Positions 11,955 through 22,571 of a DNA stretch of 64,000 bases are shown here, in pieces. The first letter of the stretch is position 1. Every line of letters begins with the position of its first letter. This DNA is from Bemisia tabaci (taxonomy: Eukaryota > Arthropoda > Insecta > Hemiptera > Aleyrodidae). Position numbers and translations under genes: made by a program. The notes under the pieces were generated by a model. It was not told the origin of the DNA, did no database searches, and was given only the letters and a program-made list of their open reading frames with translations. Location: NCBI RefSeq assembly GCF_918797505.1, contig NC_092797.1, forward strand, positions 48,458,157-48,522,156, read 5' to 3'.

Positions 11955-13427
11955 CAGGGGCGGACTGGCCCTAAATTAAGTATGGGGCGGGCCCCTAGGG
12001 GGGTCTGGGGGGCCCCCCAGTAGAAGGGGGGTCCGGGGGCCCTCCCCCGGAAAATTTTGAAAATTAGGCCCTTTTAGAATGAATTTTACGCTATTTTAGA
12101 CCCTATTCTTTAATATTATTTTTGAAACATTATCCAAAAAGAGACCAGAAATGCAAAACTTAGTATATTTTCTTAAACTGGATGAAAAAATGAGAATCCG
12201 TTGTATACTTAGAATTCAACTTTTATTTTCCTCTTCCAACGAAAAATTGTGCCAAAGCTAAATTAGTATACAGAAGATACATAGAATCAAGTAGAATAGT
12301 AATAGTGACATTCTAAAAAGAACACATTCTGAAAAACACAGTTCGGATTTTTTTGTTCCTTTGTTTTTTTTAAATGTACTTTTTAGCCGCCAAAATTGAC
12401 AACTGTCTTAATTTTTTTTGAACGTTTTATTGGATCCTTTCTTCGCTCTGCTCATAGAAAAATCAGTGCCGTTTAAGGGGGGAGGAGGGGGGGTCAAGCC
12501 CAACGTTACGTAACTCTTTTTTGCCGTAAGACCTTTTTTTTCCTTGTTAATTTAAAAAACTGACCAAAATAGGGGGGAGGGGCGAGGCTTGTGTTACGTA
12601 TTTATTTATTTTTTTTGAGGGGGGGGGGACGGTTCGAGCTTGCGTTACGATGCGTTACGGAGGGGGGATGGGGGTAAAAAAATCGGAAAAACTGCGTTAC
12701 GTATTATATGGACAGCCCCCATTATGGATTTCGCTAAAGGGGGGAAAAATCGCCGAAAGGCCCCTACGAAATCCCTTGAGGAAGGTAGGAAAGGTTCCCT
12801 ACTAGGGGCCTCCAAAGTTCAAAATTGCATAGAAATGCGCCCTCGAGGCCTCTCTGAATCAGTACCAAAGGGCCCCCGGCAAAAAGGACCCTTTTGTCGA
12901 ATCGGCGATAAAGAGCCCGGTGCCTTGAAGGTCCTTAGAGGCGGTATAAAACCGCATCAAGGCCTCTTCAAATCGGCAATAAATGGTCCCTTGGAAACGG
13001 CAAAAAAGGACTCCTTCGAATCAGATAAAGGGGCTCTTTTAAGGTCCTTAGAAGCGGCAAAAAAAGGCTCCATCGAATCTTCTTCGAATCGGCAATAAAT
13101 GAGTCCTTCAGGGCTCTTCTGAAATGACAAAAAAGGACCCCTTTGGACGTATTCGAATCAGAAAAAAGGGCTCTCAAAATGCAACGCCCTTAGATACGGC
13201 ATAAAAAAGCTCCTTCAGGGCGCTCTCCGAATCGGCAATAAAGTGTCCTGTCCTCTCAGGAGTCTCGGGGCCCTTTCTCGAGGACGAACCGAAAAAGCCC
13301 TCGGGCGCTTCATCGAAACGGCGAAATACGGCCCTTCAAATCGGCCAAAAGGGGCCCCTCCGGGGCCCCTTTTGGCCCATGAAAGTGGGGCGATCGCCCC
13401 ATCGCCACCCCGGCCAGTCCGTCCCTG
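11955..13427. mobile_element. Non-autonomous hAT transposon, 8-bp TSD
   Basis: Begins CAGGGGCGGACTGGCC and ends GGCCAGTCCGTCCCTG, so the termini are inverted repeats of the CAGGGGCGG type known from hAT elements. It is flanked by exact 8-bp duplications GTTTTTAG at 11947-11954 and 13428-13435. The 1,473-bp body has no transposase, so it depends on a helper. It contains G-runs, several GTTACGTA words (12500-12710) and a degenerate minisatellite (12900-13380). It sits in a fam5 element and is therefore younger than it. Confidence 0.9.
12890..13380. repeat. Degenerate minisatellite inside the hAT element
   Basis: Units of roughly 30-60 bp are built from AATCGGCAATAAA, AAACGGCAAAAAAGG and GGGCTCCTTCGAATC, repeated about ten times with heavy variation. 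The repetition generates open frames on both strands (for example 12640-13098 plus), which I do not regard as genes. Confidence 0.7.
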
Positions 13428-13461
13428 GTTTTTAGGCCCACCCTTGTATCACTTAGCTTTA

Positions 13462-13691
13462 CACTGGAAAAAAAAACCACATTGGATCTAGAGTCCAGAC
13501 TCTTGAAAACATTGACAAGAAAAAAGACTCTTGATTCAATCAGATTTAAGCTTAAATCAAAAGGAAATCCGTTCAAATTAAGAGGCTTGGTTCTTGATTT
13601 AAGCTTAAATCTGATTGAATCAAGAGTATTTTTTCTTGTCGATGTTTATAAGAGTCTGGACTCTAGATCCAATGTGTTTTTTTTTCCAGTG
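13462..13691. mobile_element. fam1 palindromic MITE, TSD TA
   Basis: 230 bp, CACTGGAAAAAA to TTTTTTCCAGTG, flanked by TA. It lies 26 bp past the right duplication of the hAT element, in the same disrupted fam5 copy. Its arms match each other almost fully. Confidence 0.9.
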
Positions 13692-14015
13692 TACGATTTT
13701 TCACTCATTTTACAGAATGTATCATGATTTGGTCAATTTCGATCTGTTTTGGGTCTAATTCTGGCCTAAACTAAACATGGATCTGGGGTTTGATTTTGAC
13801 AAAAAATGTGAAAACAGCAAGTTTGCGGCCGTTTTCGTCTTCTGCAATAATCGGCCCTCAGACTCATGTTTAGGTCAGTAAGAGAGCTGGAAAGAGACCG
13901 GTAATCACCAAATCATGATGAATTTCGTGAAATGAGTAAAAAATTGTCGAGTCAAAGGAAATCAGGGTATGAGCCCAAAAATGACCCTTGTCAACAACCT
14001 ACTTATGGTCGGCGT

Positions 14016-14110
14016 CTAACGATTGGTAGTCTCCAGGATCGAACCTTGATCACATCGGCGGTAGTCTAATGCACTAACCACTCTCAAGTCACGACCTCTG
14101 ACATACCGTC
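14016..14110 (-). repeat. tRNA-like/SINE-like fragment with B box
   Basis: Read on minus, GAGAGTGGTTAGTGCATTAG is followed by GGTTCGATCC, a perfect Pol III B box, about 50 bases after an A-box-like start. The acceptor-stem arms do not pair, so it is not an intact tRNA gene. A tRNA-derived SINE head or tRNA pseudogene is the best reading. Confidence 0.45.
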
Positions 14111-14272
14111 CGTTCCGGGCTCAGAGGCCGAAAGTTCTGGGTGTTGGAGCCGTAGCTTCGATTGCTCCCGGTGCTACGCCCGAAACTTTTGGCATCTGAG
14201 CCCGGAACGTGGATTTTATGTCTATGTAGCGCGTAAAGTACGGCTCCCACGGCCGGAGTTTTTTTTCCAGTG
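14092..14272. mobile_element. fam3 MITE, left end unclear
   Basis: Matches 45804-46005 over CCGTCCGTTCCGGGCTCAGA, GGAGCCGTAGCTTCGATT and TCTGAGCCCGGAACG, and ends TTTTTTCCAGTG. The CACTA left end is not recognisable, so no target duplication can be assigned. Confidence 0.65.
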
Positions 14273-14275
14273 AAG

Positions 14276-14502
14276 CACTGGAAAAAAACCACATTGGATC
14301 TAAAGTCCAGACTCTTTAAAACATCGACAAGAAAAAATACTCCTGATTCAATCAGATTTAAGCTTAAATCAAGAATCCAGCCTCTTAATTTGAGCGGATT
14401 TCCTTTTGATTTAAGCTTAAATCTGAATGAATCAAGAGTCCTTTTTCTTGTCAATGCTTTCAAGAGTTGGACTCTAAATCCAATGGTTTTTTTTCCCCAG
14501 TG
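14276..14502. mobile_element. fam1 palindromic MITE, TSD AG
   Basis: 227 bp, CACTGGAAAAAA to TTTTTCCCCAGTG, flanked by AG on both sides. It lies three bases after the end of a fam3 element. The AG duplication shows that the target site is not limited to TA. Confidence 0.88.
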
Positions 14503-15026
14503 AGGGCTCCCGAAGTTTGTCTATGACGAGTCCAATTTTTGCTAACTGTGCATCGACACACGGTCCCCTCCCCCTCTCCAATGCCGGGGAGCCCCACCTG
14601 GGAGCCATGTCGACACCTTGGAGAGCGGCCGACAATGAGCTCGCTCAGGTGTAAAAGGCCCCCGAGTCGTTCTTTGTGGGCCCGCGGGATAACGGTAAAT
14701 ATTGATCATTGTTTTCCGTTTAATCTGCTCATCGGAAACAGATAAACACGGATGATCCCGCGGCGATCGGGAGTCAAAACACCGCATTCACGCGATTTTA
14801 TTGTTCGGGGGAAAGACGAGACCCTGTAATATCTTTTTAAACGGGGATCATTCATCAAACCTCGTTTCGGTTATGACTATGAGAGTCATCCTCCAAGCAG
14901 CCGCGGCGACTCGATTTCGCGAGGTTTTTGTCCTTTGAAGACTCTTTGTTGCGTCATTGTTGAGATGAATATCGTGTGTGTAAATATTGATGTACAACCG
15001 ATGTAAATAATCACACAAATATACAG
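14503..15026. other. Gene-free stretch
   Basis: Fairly GC-rich to about 14800, then AT-rich. No repeat ends or exon borders are recognised. Confidence 0.45.
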
Positions 15027-15030
15027 TTAA

Positions 15031-15697
15031 GGTGATTCGATGGACGCCATATTTTGTGTCAGAACGGCATGCGATATATCGCATCAATTGGTTCTATTTT
15101 TATACTACTCGTCATATTTCTCCAATATTGAGATCGCAATTCTGTTGTTAGGAGACTAAAGCAAAGCACTCACTTGTCAATTTTATCAAATAAATTCCAC
15201 GTAATAAAGGCGTGGTTTTTTTAGAGAGAAAACATCGCATTCGATACTGCGATATCAAAACTGCACTCGAATGCGATATTTTCTATCTAGAAAAAACCAC
15301 GCCTTTATTACGTTGAATTTCTTTGTTAAAATTGGTAAGTAAGTGCTTTAGTCTCCTGACAACAGAATTAGGAGACTAAAGCAAAGCACTCACTTGTCAA
15401 TTTTATCAAAGAAATTCAACGTAATAAAGGCGTGGTTTTTTTAGAGAGAAAACATCGCATTCGATACTGCGATATCAAAACTGCACTCGAATGCGATATT
15501 TTCTATCTAGAAAAAACCACGCCTTTATTACGTTGAATTTCTTTGTTAAAATTGGTAAGTAAGTGCTTTAGTCTCCTGACAACAGAATTGCGATATCAAA
15601 ATTGGAGAAAAATGACGAGTAGCTGAAAAAATGGAACCAACTGATGCGATATATCGCACGCCGTTCTGACACAAAATATGGCGTCCATCGAATCATC
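15031..15697. mobile_element. TTAA-flanked fold-back element with duplicated hairpin core
   Basis: Flanked by TTAA at 15027-15030 and 15698-15701. The left end GGTGATTCGATGGACGCC is mirrored by GGCGTCCATCGAATCATC. Outer arms of about 120 bp continue through GTGTCAGAACGGCATGCGAT and the word GCGATATATCGC. The core is two near-identical 220-bp units (15150-15369 and 15370-15589), each itself a palindrome. A TTAA duplication is typical of the piggyBac superfamily, but the end does not start CCC and no transposase is present. Confidence 0.85.
15150..15589. repeat. Two tandem 220-bp palindromic units
   Basis: The units differ at only about two positions (ATAAATTCCACG against AGAAATTCAACG). Each has arms running from AGGAGACTAAAGCAAAGCAC to GTGCTTTAGTCTCCTGAC with GTAATAAAGGCGTGGTTTTT in between. 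The near-identity points to a recent duplication of a hairpin. Confidence 0.88.
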
Positions 15698-15706
15698 TTA
15701 ATGATT

Positions 15707-15878
15707 TTAATTTCCGCCACTGCGCCTACCGCACAGTGTTTGGAGCAATGCGTGAAGTATCCCTACAGACTTGTAGGCGCTCTGCGTTTTACGCCAACCG
15801 CTGCTGACCGCATTACGTTTGACGCAATGCGTGAAGTATTCATGGAGTCTTGTAGGCGCTAATATGTGTAAGATCCTA
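15707..15878 (+). repeat. fam8 dimeric interspersed repeat
   Basis: Two half-units of about 80 bp each contain GCAATGCGTGAAGTAT followed by CTTGTAGGCGCT. The same dimer occurs at 24179-24352 and, inverted, at 39835-40015. The class is unknown; I see no target duplication and no B box. Confidence 0.75.
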
Positions 15879-16524
15879 ATTTTCTCCAGTGCATCAATGT
15901 AAAAAGTTAAAATGAATAGTATACTTCTAAACTTTAGAAGCAATGTCTTTCCGGTGTATATGCAGAAAACTTCCTTATAGAAACTCGGTGGGAGAGGGGT
16001 GAAATAAAATCGAAATTTCTGAAACACCCTTTTTGTCCTCAGCGTCGCAGTGCACAGCCCGGGCAACAGGACCCAAAACACAAAACGGGACCTTGTCGGA
16101 TTCCTGATGATCCGCCTTCGCGAAAAAAATACCTCGAGTTGATTAAACCCCCACCACCGAAGCCAAACCACTCCGAACCGCGTTTTTATTGGTCGCCGAG
16201 CACCCGGGACGAACCTCTCCCGGGCGGAATATCTTAATAATGAAAGTAATAAAAATATTTGCGGATGATTTAGAGAGCCGGCTTATCGCCCGGCGCAACC
16301 CTGGAGCAACAGTCGAAATGGAGATTATTCAAATAATGATTCCTCTCCTGGATGATGACCCGCCGCCGAAAAACCGCATATCTGCACGGTGTTCACGTTG
16401 GTTGTTACGCGGTTTCATCCAGATCGGGTTGCCCATAAATCCTCGGGCGACAACCCCCGTTGGTAATTCACCGGATGCTCTCACTCAACCGCTCACTCTC
16501 ACCCTCTTATCATCCCCTTCCTGG
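15879..16524. other. Gene-free stretch
   Basis: No repeat ends are recognised. An open frame crossing the middle (16189-16578) carries no known motif and no exon borders. Confidence 0.45.
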
Positions 16525-16770
16525 ATTGTTGAATCGTTATCGAATAACCTTCTTCGATTGATATCATTGCTAAGATAGGGATGTATCGATCTGTACCTTT
16601 CGATAGAGACTATGCAATCGAATGTTACGGAAAAGAGCCGTATGTGCATTCTGAAATGAGCCGCGAGGCACATGAGAGTCGGATCGACTATCGAAAGAAG
16701 CTGATTGATAAATCCCTATCTTAATAATGCTTTATATCGATAAAAATCATTCGATATCGATTCGATAGTC
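16525..16770. mobile_element. Palindromic MITE related to the 22.6-kb satellite
   Basis: Left arm TTGTTGAATCGTTATCGAAT and ATTGCTAAGATAGGGAT; right arm AAATCCCTATCTTAATAATG and ATTCGATATCGATTCGATAG, which is the inverted counterpart. The left arm corresponds to the 64-bp tandem unit at 22572. Confidence 0.6.
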
Positions 16771-17398
16771 CAGGGACGAATGAGCAAACCGTGGTTCATA
16801 CGGAAATGCACTTACTCTTCTCTTCCGCAACATGGCATTGATATACTTCCGAGGAAATTTTCGGCACTTGCCACGATCGCGATTATGTGTGCGAGTTTTT
16901 CGCCCTAGTTCGTGTCGAAGTCTCTTGTAGATTGATTTACGGGAATAAATAAGAGAGCAATTAAGGCGAGTGGCTATGCAAAACTGAAAACTGGTCACGT
17001 AGATGGGACTTGCATTAATACCGATAGGAATTTTGAGTCGTGGATTTTGATTCTTCGTTTGGATTATATATGTTATTTACGAGTTTAATTTAACGGCATC
17101 CTCGCTGAAATGACGAGCAGACCGAGTAGGGTCAGGTAAATGATTCTGCTGAAATTTGTTGTATCTCTACCGATATCCGTTATGAACTTACACTGATAAA
17201 GAATTATTATAATTTCCACCATATTCCTGACTGTTTTCGACGCCGGCTAGCTGAAGGAAGGAAGTAGAAGCGGTTGCATGGTTGATTCAATCACATTTCT
17301 TGCTGACTCAGCTTTTGATTTGGCTGTTGCAACTACACTTCTCTTTCCACCCTTTCATTAGCTGCCACCAAAATTAGCCCGAAATATAGTTGAAATTA
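16771..17398. other. Gene-free stretch
   Basis: Unique AT-rich DNA with short ORFs only. Nothing recognisable. Confidence 0.5.
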
Positions 17399-17508
17399 GA
17401 TCAGGCTCATCTGTAAAAACACTTATGTGCATAGGGAAATTAACGGCACATACGTAATTTCTAAGCTGAGCTAGGATTTGTAGTTCCAAATCACAAATGA
17501 AGTCCAAT
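17399..17508. repeat. fam7 partial copy
   Basis: CTGTAAAAACACTTATGTGC, GGCACATACGT and TAGTTCCAAATCACAAATGA followed by AGTCCAAT match the right three-quarters of fam7 (6943-7089). The left end is missing. Confidence 0.6.
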
Positions 17509-17569
17509 TATCGCACTATTGCCACATGCTTTTCGAAGCGATGTTCAAATAACACAAATCTTTTACGTA

Positions 17570-17796
17570 CACTGGAAAAAAAAAACACATTGGATCTAGA
17601 GTCCAGACTCTTGAAAACATTGACAGGAAAAAATAATCTTGATTCAATCAGATTTAAGCTTAAATCAAAAGGAAATCCGCTCAAATTAAGAGGCTTAGTT
17701 CTTGATTTAAGCAAAAATCCGATTGAATCAAGAGTATTTTTTTTGTCGATTTTTTAATAGTCTGGACTCTCGATCCAATATGTTTTTTTTCTAGTG
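17570..17796. mobile_element. fam1 palindromic MITE, TSD TA
   Basis: 227 bp, CACTGGAAAAAA to TTTTTTCTAGTG, flanked by TA. One terminal base differs from CCAGTG. The arms are largely complementary. Confidence 0.88.
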
Positions 17797-18725
17797 TACA
17801 TAGAGAAGGAAAGGAGGTAATCACGCAGACTTTGCCAATGCGTTTGTCCTGATTTTTGAGGCACTGTCCATGAGGTATAACTCTTATTTTGGCCCTAAGT
17901 GTAGTTTGCAACACGCTTATTCAGTATATCCCAAGAATATCGGACATTGAAACAGGATTTAAATATCTTTAAGACAACCAAGCGGCGCTTCAAGTTGCAT
18001 TGCAACGCCGGATTTCTGAAACGAATCAACGCGCGTCGGAATCGACCCTCTCTCTCACCCCCCGCTAAATCGCTTAAGCTGGAGAAGGAAATAAAATGGA
18101 TTGAATCAAAGCTCCCGTCCTTGTCCAACGCGTCGGAGCATATGGAGAAAGAGCGAGACGGGTCCACTTCCAGTCACGCTGCGGTGATTAACTCCGGACA
18201 AATTATCCCGGTACGGTCGCGTCGAAATGTTATTACTGTCTTCGAAAACCACTAAAAGTGTAATATTTCCCGATATAATTTATACGGCGCGGGCACTCTC
18301 TGCATCTCGCAGCATAAAAATGTAAAATAATTGGTTCATCCTTCAATGTTGGTTATGATTACATGGTAGTGTGTGGTTATGTGCTCGTAGACACCTGTGC
18401 GCCAGTATGGATTCCCGCAACCGAGGGGACCTCGACCAATTATCGGAGAGAGAAAAAACTGAGGAGACAGAGCGAGAAACGGAATCGAGGGAAATAAAAA
18501 ACCGCCTATATGAAATTGATTCGAAACAAAAAAGTGCAGTGATATTTATCTCCTTTGAGATGTATGATTATAGAGTGGACTGTCTTTCGGATCTCCTGGG
18601 CCGATCCTGTATGATTTTTTTTTCTCTACGTAACGTCATAATTTTTTGTTATCCTCCTCATAATTGTCTCATTTCTATTCCCGTGCTTTATCCTCATGTC
18701 TTTTGTTTTGTTCCTATGTTCACAG
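17797..18725. other. Non-coding stretch leading into an exon candidate
   Basis: An unrecognised 102-codon frame lies at 17947-18255. From about 18620 to 18725 the + strand becomes pyrimidine-rich and ends GTTCCTATGTTCACAG, a good splice acceptor. Confidence 0.4.
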
Positions 18726-18773
18726 GAAACCCTCAGTCGATGATGTTGGACATCCAACTTCTGTTAACGCACG
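18726..18773 (+). CDS. Candidate 48-nt internal exon of an unknown gene
   Basis: The segment lies between a strong acceptor (pyrimidine tract then TTCACAG) and a near-consensus donor (ACG/GTAAGT). Its length is a multiple of three. In the phase that leaves one leading base it reads KPSVDDVGHPTSVNA without a stop. No family is recognised. It could be a cassette micro-exon of a long + strand gene, or a chance pairing of splice signals. Confidence 0.3.
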
Positions 18774-19204
18774 GTAAGTCTCCGATGTTATCTGATCCTG
18801 GAATTTCAATTTCATCTTTATTCATTCGTCAGGATCATGATACTGCGATTCTACAGTTATATGTCGCTTTATAACGATACTTTAATTTGTTTTATTGCTT
18901 TTCTTCACCCTTTCTGTGGCAGTATGCTGCGCATGACATCCTTAAAGTGGTAGTTTGTTCACTGGTATTTGGTTATCTTCTCGTAGTCGTAAGTTAAGAA
19001 GGAATAACTCATAAGCCACAAACCCTCAGTCAAGAACACTGAATTTTTCCTTGTTACCAATCGGTTGACTATCGGAACTATACCGCTCCTTTGTCAAATG
19101 GCCATGTACTAAAGAGGTCTATTTTCTTGCATTATAATATGTCAATGCAAACACAAGACTCAGCCCTTTGCGAAGCAGTGCTGATTCTTGAAATTGATAG
19201 ATAG
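18774..19204. other. Gene-free stretch
   Basis: The phrase AAACCCTCAGTC, the start of the exon candidate, recurs at about 19019. Nothing else is notable. Confidence 0.4.
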
Positions 19205-19455
19205 AGCGGCTGACTAAAGGAAAATGGAGCAATCCCATTGGTCGAAACGGGTGGTTGCCGTAGACTGCATGGGGAAAATAATGGACTCTAACCAAAGGGT
19301 ATCCAGTGGGTTGCTGTTGTCAGTCAGTCCATAACGTAATAACATCATAGCCCATCGTTATCACCCCCTTTCGCCAATAGGATCGCTTCATTTTATTTTT
19401 GTATTCTTTGTCCTTCACTTTGTCTACTAATTTTAATAACCAGCCTGCATGTATT
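19205..19455. mobile_element. fam10 palindromic element
   Basis: Left part AATGGAGCAATCCCATTGGT, right part CGCCAATAGGATCGCTTCAT followed by TTTGTCTACTAATTTTAATA. The arms are complementary around a core with AGGGTATCCAGTGGGTTGC. Paralogous to 55528-55733. Confidence 0.6.
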
Positions 19456-20280
19456 TATCAAACATCGGGGCAGAAATTTTAAAAAGCACTATGCCTTCAA
19501 GTTCTTGACTGAGAGTCTCAAATCCATTAGGAGTCATTGAATAAAAAGAATGAAATGAAAATTTTCATTTTAACATAAACTTTTTTTCTTCTTCTTCTTT
19601 TTTTTAAATTTAAATTTTGCGAAACTTTTGCAGTCTTTATTTTCACGCCGTTTTTCCTCGGGAATAACCTTCCTCGATTCATCTCCTCGCTAAAAATTCC
19701 CAGGATGTACATCGCGAAGCCTTTCGACTTTTCATCTTGCAACGCAGGAACGCAGCGCGGTCTGGTGGGCAGAATCAAAGGTAGATGGGCGTCAAATCAA
19801 GGCGTGAGATCAGCGGATCCTGCGACTGGGAGCTGCTGCCTGTGTCGCCGGATTTTGCATGGATTTTCGAAAATTTTCCCGTCTTCAACATGAAAATCCT
19901 CCTAATTATTGCCACAATTTGGCAGTCCTGGCTGGGGCCGGGTGCGCTCGCCTTTTCGCCGTGTTCCGCGTTCGGTGCTATTACACGCCTAATCATTATT
20001 ACGAATCATATTTGAAGATTTCCCGCCTTTTAAAACACCTTATTATCACCGCGGATCGAAGCCGGATTGGTGTTATTACCCCAGTTGTGATAACACCTCC
20101 TTCCATGCCCCCTTTGTCGACGTATGTGTACTACGCCTGTAGTCTCTTCTTGGTTGCGTCACGATTTAAGGATCCAGGTCGATCACAGCAATACCTATTG
20201 ATGGATCTCCGAAATTCCAACGGTAAACTGGATCTATGTAACAAGAAATGAACCGAGTTCCTCAGAAAAGGACCAACCCA
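19456..20280. other. Mostly gene-free stretch with a GC-rich patch
   Basis: About 19730-19990 is more GC-rich and contains the signal-peptide-like ORF listed separately. The rest shows no exon borders. Confidence 0.4.
19890..20015 (+). CDS. Possible short secreted peptide or signal-peptide exon
   Basis: The ATG has a favourable CAAC context before it. The 41-codon frame begins MKILLIIATIWQSWLGPGAL followed by A: Lys2, a hydrophobic core and an ALA cleavage-like end, as in secretory signal peptides. The remaining ~20 residues have no known motif. It may be a first exon without its partners, or chance. Confidence 0.2.
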   Translation: MKILLIIATIWQSWLGPGALAFSPCSAFGAITRLIIITNHI

Positions 20281-20572
20281 CACTGAAAAAAAAGATTGGT
20301 AGAATTTGCCATTCCTTCAAGCTGTATTTCACACAGCGTCAATTCAGAGTCAATTCTGCCAGAAGAAAGGTAAACGTTACTATATACTGGTACAGGTCCT
20401 GGCAGAATCGACTTGAAGATTGATAGAATTTACCATTCCTTCACGCTGTGTGAAATACAGCAAATTTACCATTCCTTCACGCTGTGTGAAATACAGCGAA
20501 TCACCATTCCTTCACGCTGTGTGAAATACAGCGTGAAGGAATGATAAATTCTACCAATCTTTTTTTTCAGTG
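20281..20572. mobile_element. CACTG...CAGTG MITE with internal tandem repeats, TSD CA
   Basis: 292 bp, CACTGAAAAAAAAGATTGG to its mirror ending TTTTTTCAGTG, flanked by CA. Inside, CCATTCCTTCACGCTGTGTG followed by AAATACAGC is repeated about three times in direct order, with inverted versions near both ends. Confidence 0.87.
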
Positions 20573-22209
20573 CACAAAGAAAATAATTCACATGTACAAA
20601 AAGGCATCATATCATAAGCATCATCAATGGTTTCAGGAATAATCTCTAGCCGTGAAACTAACATTTATCTCTACATTTACGGTCATAAACTACAGAATTT
20701 TTAAAATTTTTACAGTTGAAACATGTTATAAGGGGCGGTTGGAGAAGAATCTGCAAGGAAAGTTCGTTTTGATGAATTTATACCTTCAAAGCATTCACAA
20801 CTCGTGAAGCCTTCGTAAAAGACGACCGCATTTAATTTTACATGTTGTAATTTACGTTCGATTTGATTTGCTCAACGTCTCATCACTAGAAAGGTTCGGC
20901 TGATTGTCTCTGATAAAGCTCTGAGATGGACAGGACGAAAACATCATGTCGATTTGCCAAATTGAAAGATCAAACCAGAATTCACAATGCTGAATGGAAT
21001 GAACGGGTACTTTTCGACTACCACATTGCAATGGTGCGGCTGACGTGGGCTTCCTGTTGAATCGGTACTTACATCATCTGATGACAGATGTAATTAATTA
21101 ATAGCTTTGCCTCGTATCCTGACAGCGTTGCAATGTCGAACTGAAACTTTTGAACTTTGTAAATGAAGAATCTTTCATTTAGGTCGGTGTCTTAATGGAA
21201 GCTGAAAATTGACCTAACCTAATCCAACTTGAAGCATCGATTACACCGTTTTCCATCCGGAATTTGTGTAAATCGCGGTCTTAGAAAAGCTTTGGGGAAA
21301 AGAGGATAGGTATATCCACGAGCTTCCGAGAGTTTTCGAAAAAATATGAATATCTTTTAGAGAAAAAGGGTAACAACTGATCGGAACTGTAGCCAATAGT
21401 TTCCTGTAATTCGAAATTTTTTTTGGTGCACATAATGTTGTTAAGCTATGATAGAGAGACTAACAATCTGTTGTAGGTACATACAAGTGTATTTTTCTTT
21501 TCTTTCTTTTTTTTTGCAAATTGGAGCAGTTGAAAAGTTCTTGAGCTGATGGAAATTTGCTGATGATAACCTCATGAAAGATCAACCAATTGGTTTTTTT
21601 TAAAAGAAGGTAATAAAAGTTATGTCTGACCCAGAAAACTATTATTCTGCAAGTAAACAAACTTTTTTAGGCCGTTTTCGCTCTGAACGCTTCAATTTCC
21701 AAAAAAAAAATCCACTTCTGTTTCGATCTAGAGCCCCTGTTAAGACAATATTCAAAATATGTTTAAATTTCTTGCGATGATGGTGTAAGTAACAAAAATC
21801 AATCAATTGTTAAGAATGTATCTTCTTTTATCCTTGAATATGCTCTGAGCTCTTAAAATTAAAGACAGATTTTACTGTTTCATTAAAAATTCCAATAAAA
21901 GTAACAAAAAGTCCCACAGAAATTAACTGTTCATTGGAATTTTTTCATTTTGAAAAATGAGCTGGAAAATGTATTGCATGAAGCGATAAAACATTCTAGC
22001 TTTATAAATTTCAGTGAACTTAATGCCACTGAAATCTCAATTCATGAAATTTATCAGTGTTGGTAAACCATTTACTTACTTAAAATCAATCATCCGTGAC
22101 GCATACTTTCCAACGTGAACTGTACGTTGTTTCCTGAACTCGATCCATTCAAACAGGCAACACCGCTGAGTGCTCTGAGCGATGACAATTTGCTCGGACG
22201 TCAATTCTG
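20573..22209. other. Gene-free stretch
   Basis: About 1.6 kb of AT-rich DNA with only short ORFs and no recognised repeats or splice-bounded frames. Confidence 0.5.
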
Positions 22210-22452
22210 TTGCGCCGACGAAGAACGTCGTATGAACCAAAGAATTTTGTCAAATTTCTTTCAGTAAAATATTTATTCTTCAGGAAAGTTATGAAGATTT
22301 TCCTCTAAAATTTTCAGACACATCACAACAGCTTGCGATCAAAATTCTTTTAAAATTTCGAAGAGAAATCTCGACTAGTTCTTCAGAAAATTTGAATTTC
22401 AAGGTTTGAAATGTTGCAACATTCAAATTTTCAAACGATGTTCCTCACGGCA
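22210..22452. mobile_element. fam6 palindromic MITE
   Basis: Left GCGCCGACGAAGAACGTCGT, right ACGATGTTCCTCACGGCA, AT-rich interior. Diverged compared with 8990-9239. Confidence 0.55.
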
Positions 22453-22571
22453 TAATTTGCAATGTGAGGAAACGGACGAACTACTCACAACGAGTCCTCG
22501 ATGTACGATGTAGGGAGGTTGAAATCGTAACATTGTCGTGAATAGACTAAGGGAACGGATCTGCGGTTCGT

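Larger units (their letters stand above)
11936..14011. mobile_element. fam5 element split by hAT and fam1 insertions
   Basis: The left end AAGGAGAGGTATCGATAAGG matches the fam5 end at 1856. The body resumes after the insertions and ends near GAGCCCAAAAATGACCCTTG. Interior text at 13694-13960 (GGTCTAATTCTGGCCTAAAC, AGACTCATGTTTAGGTCAG) corresponds to the fam5 body at 2050-2340. With the hAT and the MITE removed, about 370 bp remain. Confidence 0.6.

Noticed and set aside
12640..13098. 152-codon plus-strand ORF
   Set aside because: Lies wholly inside the non-autonomous hAT element and is generated by the degenerate minisatellite.
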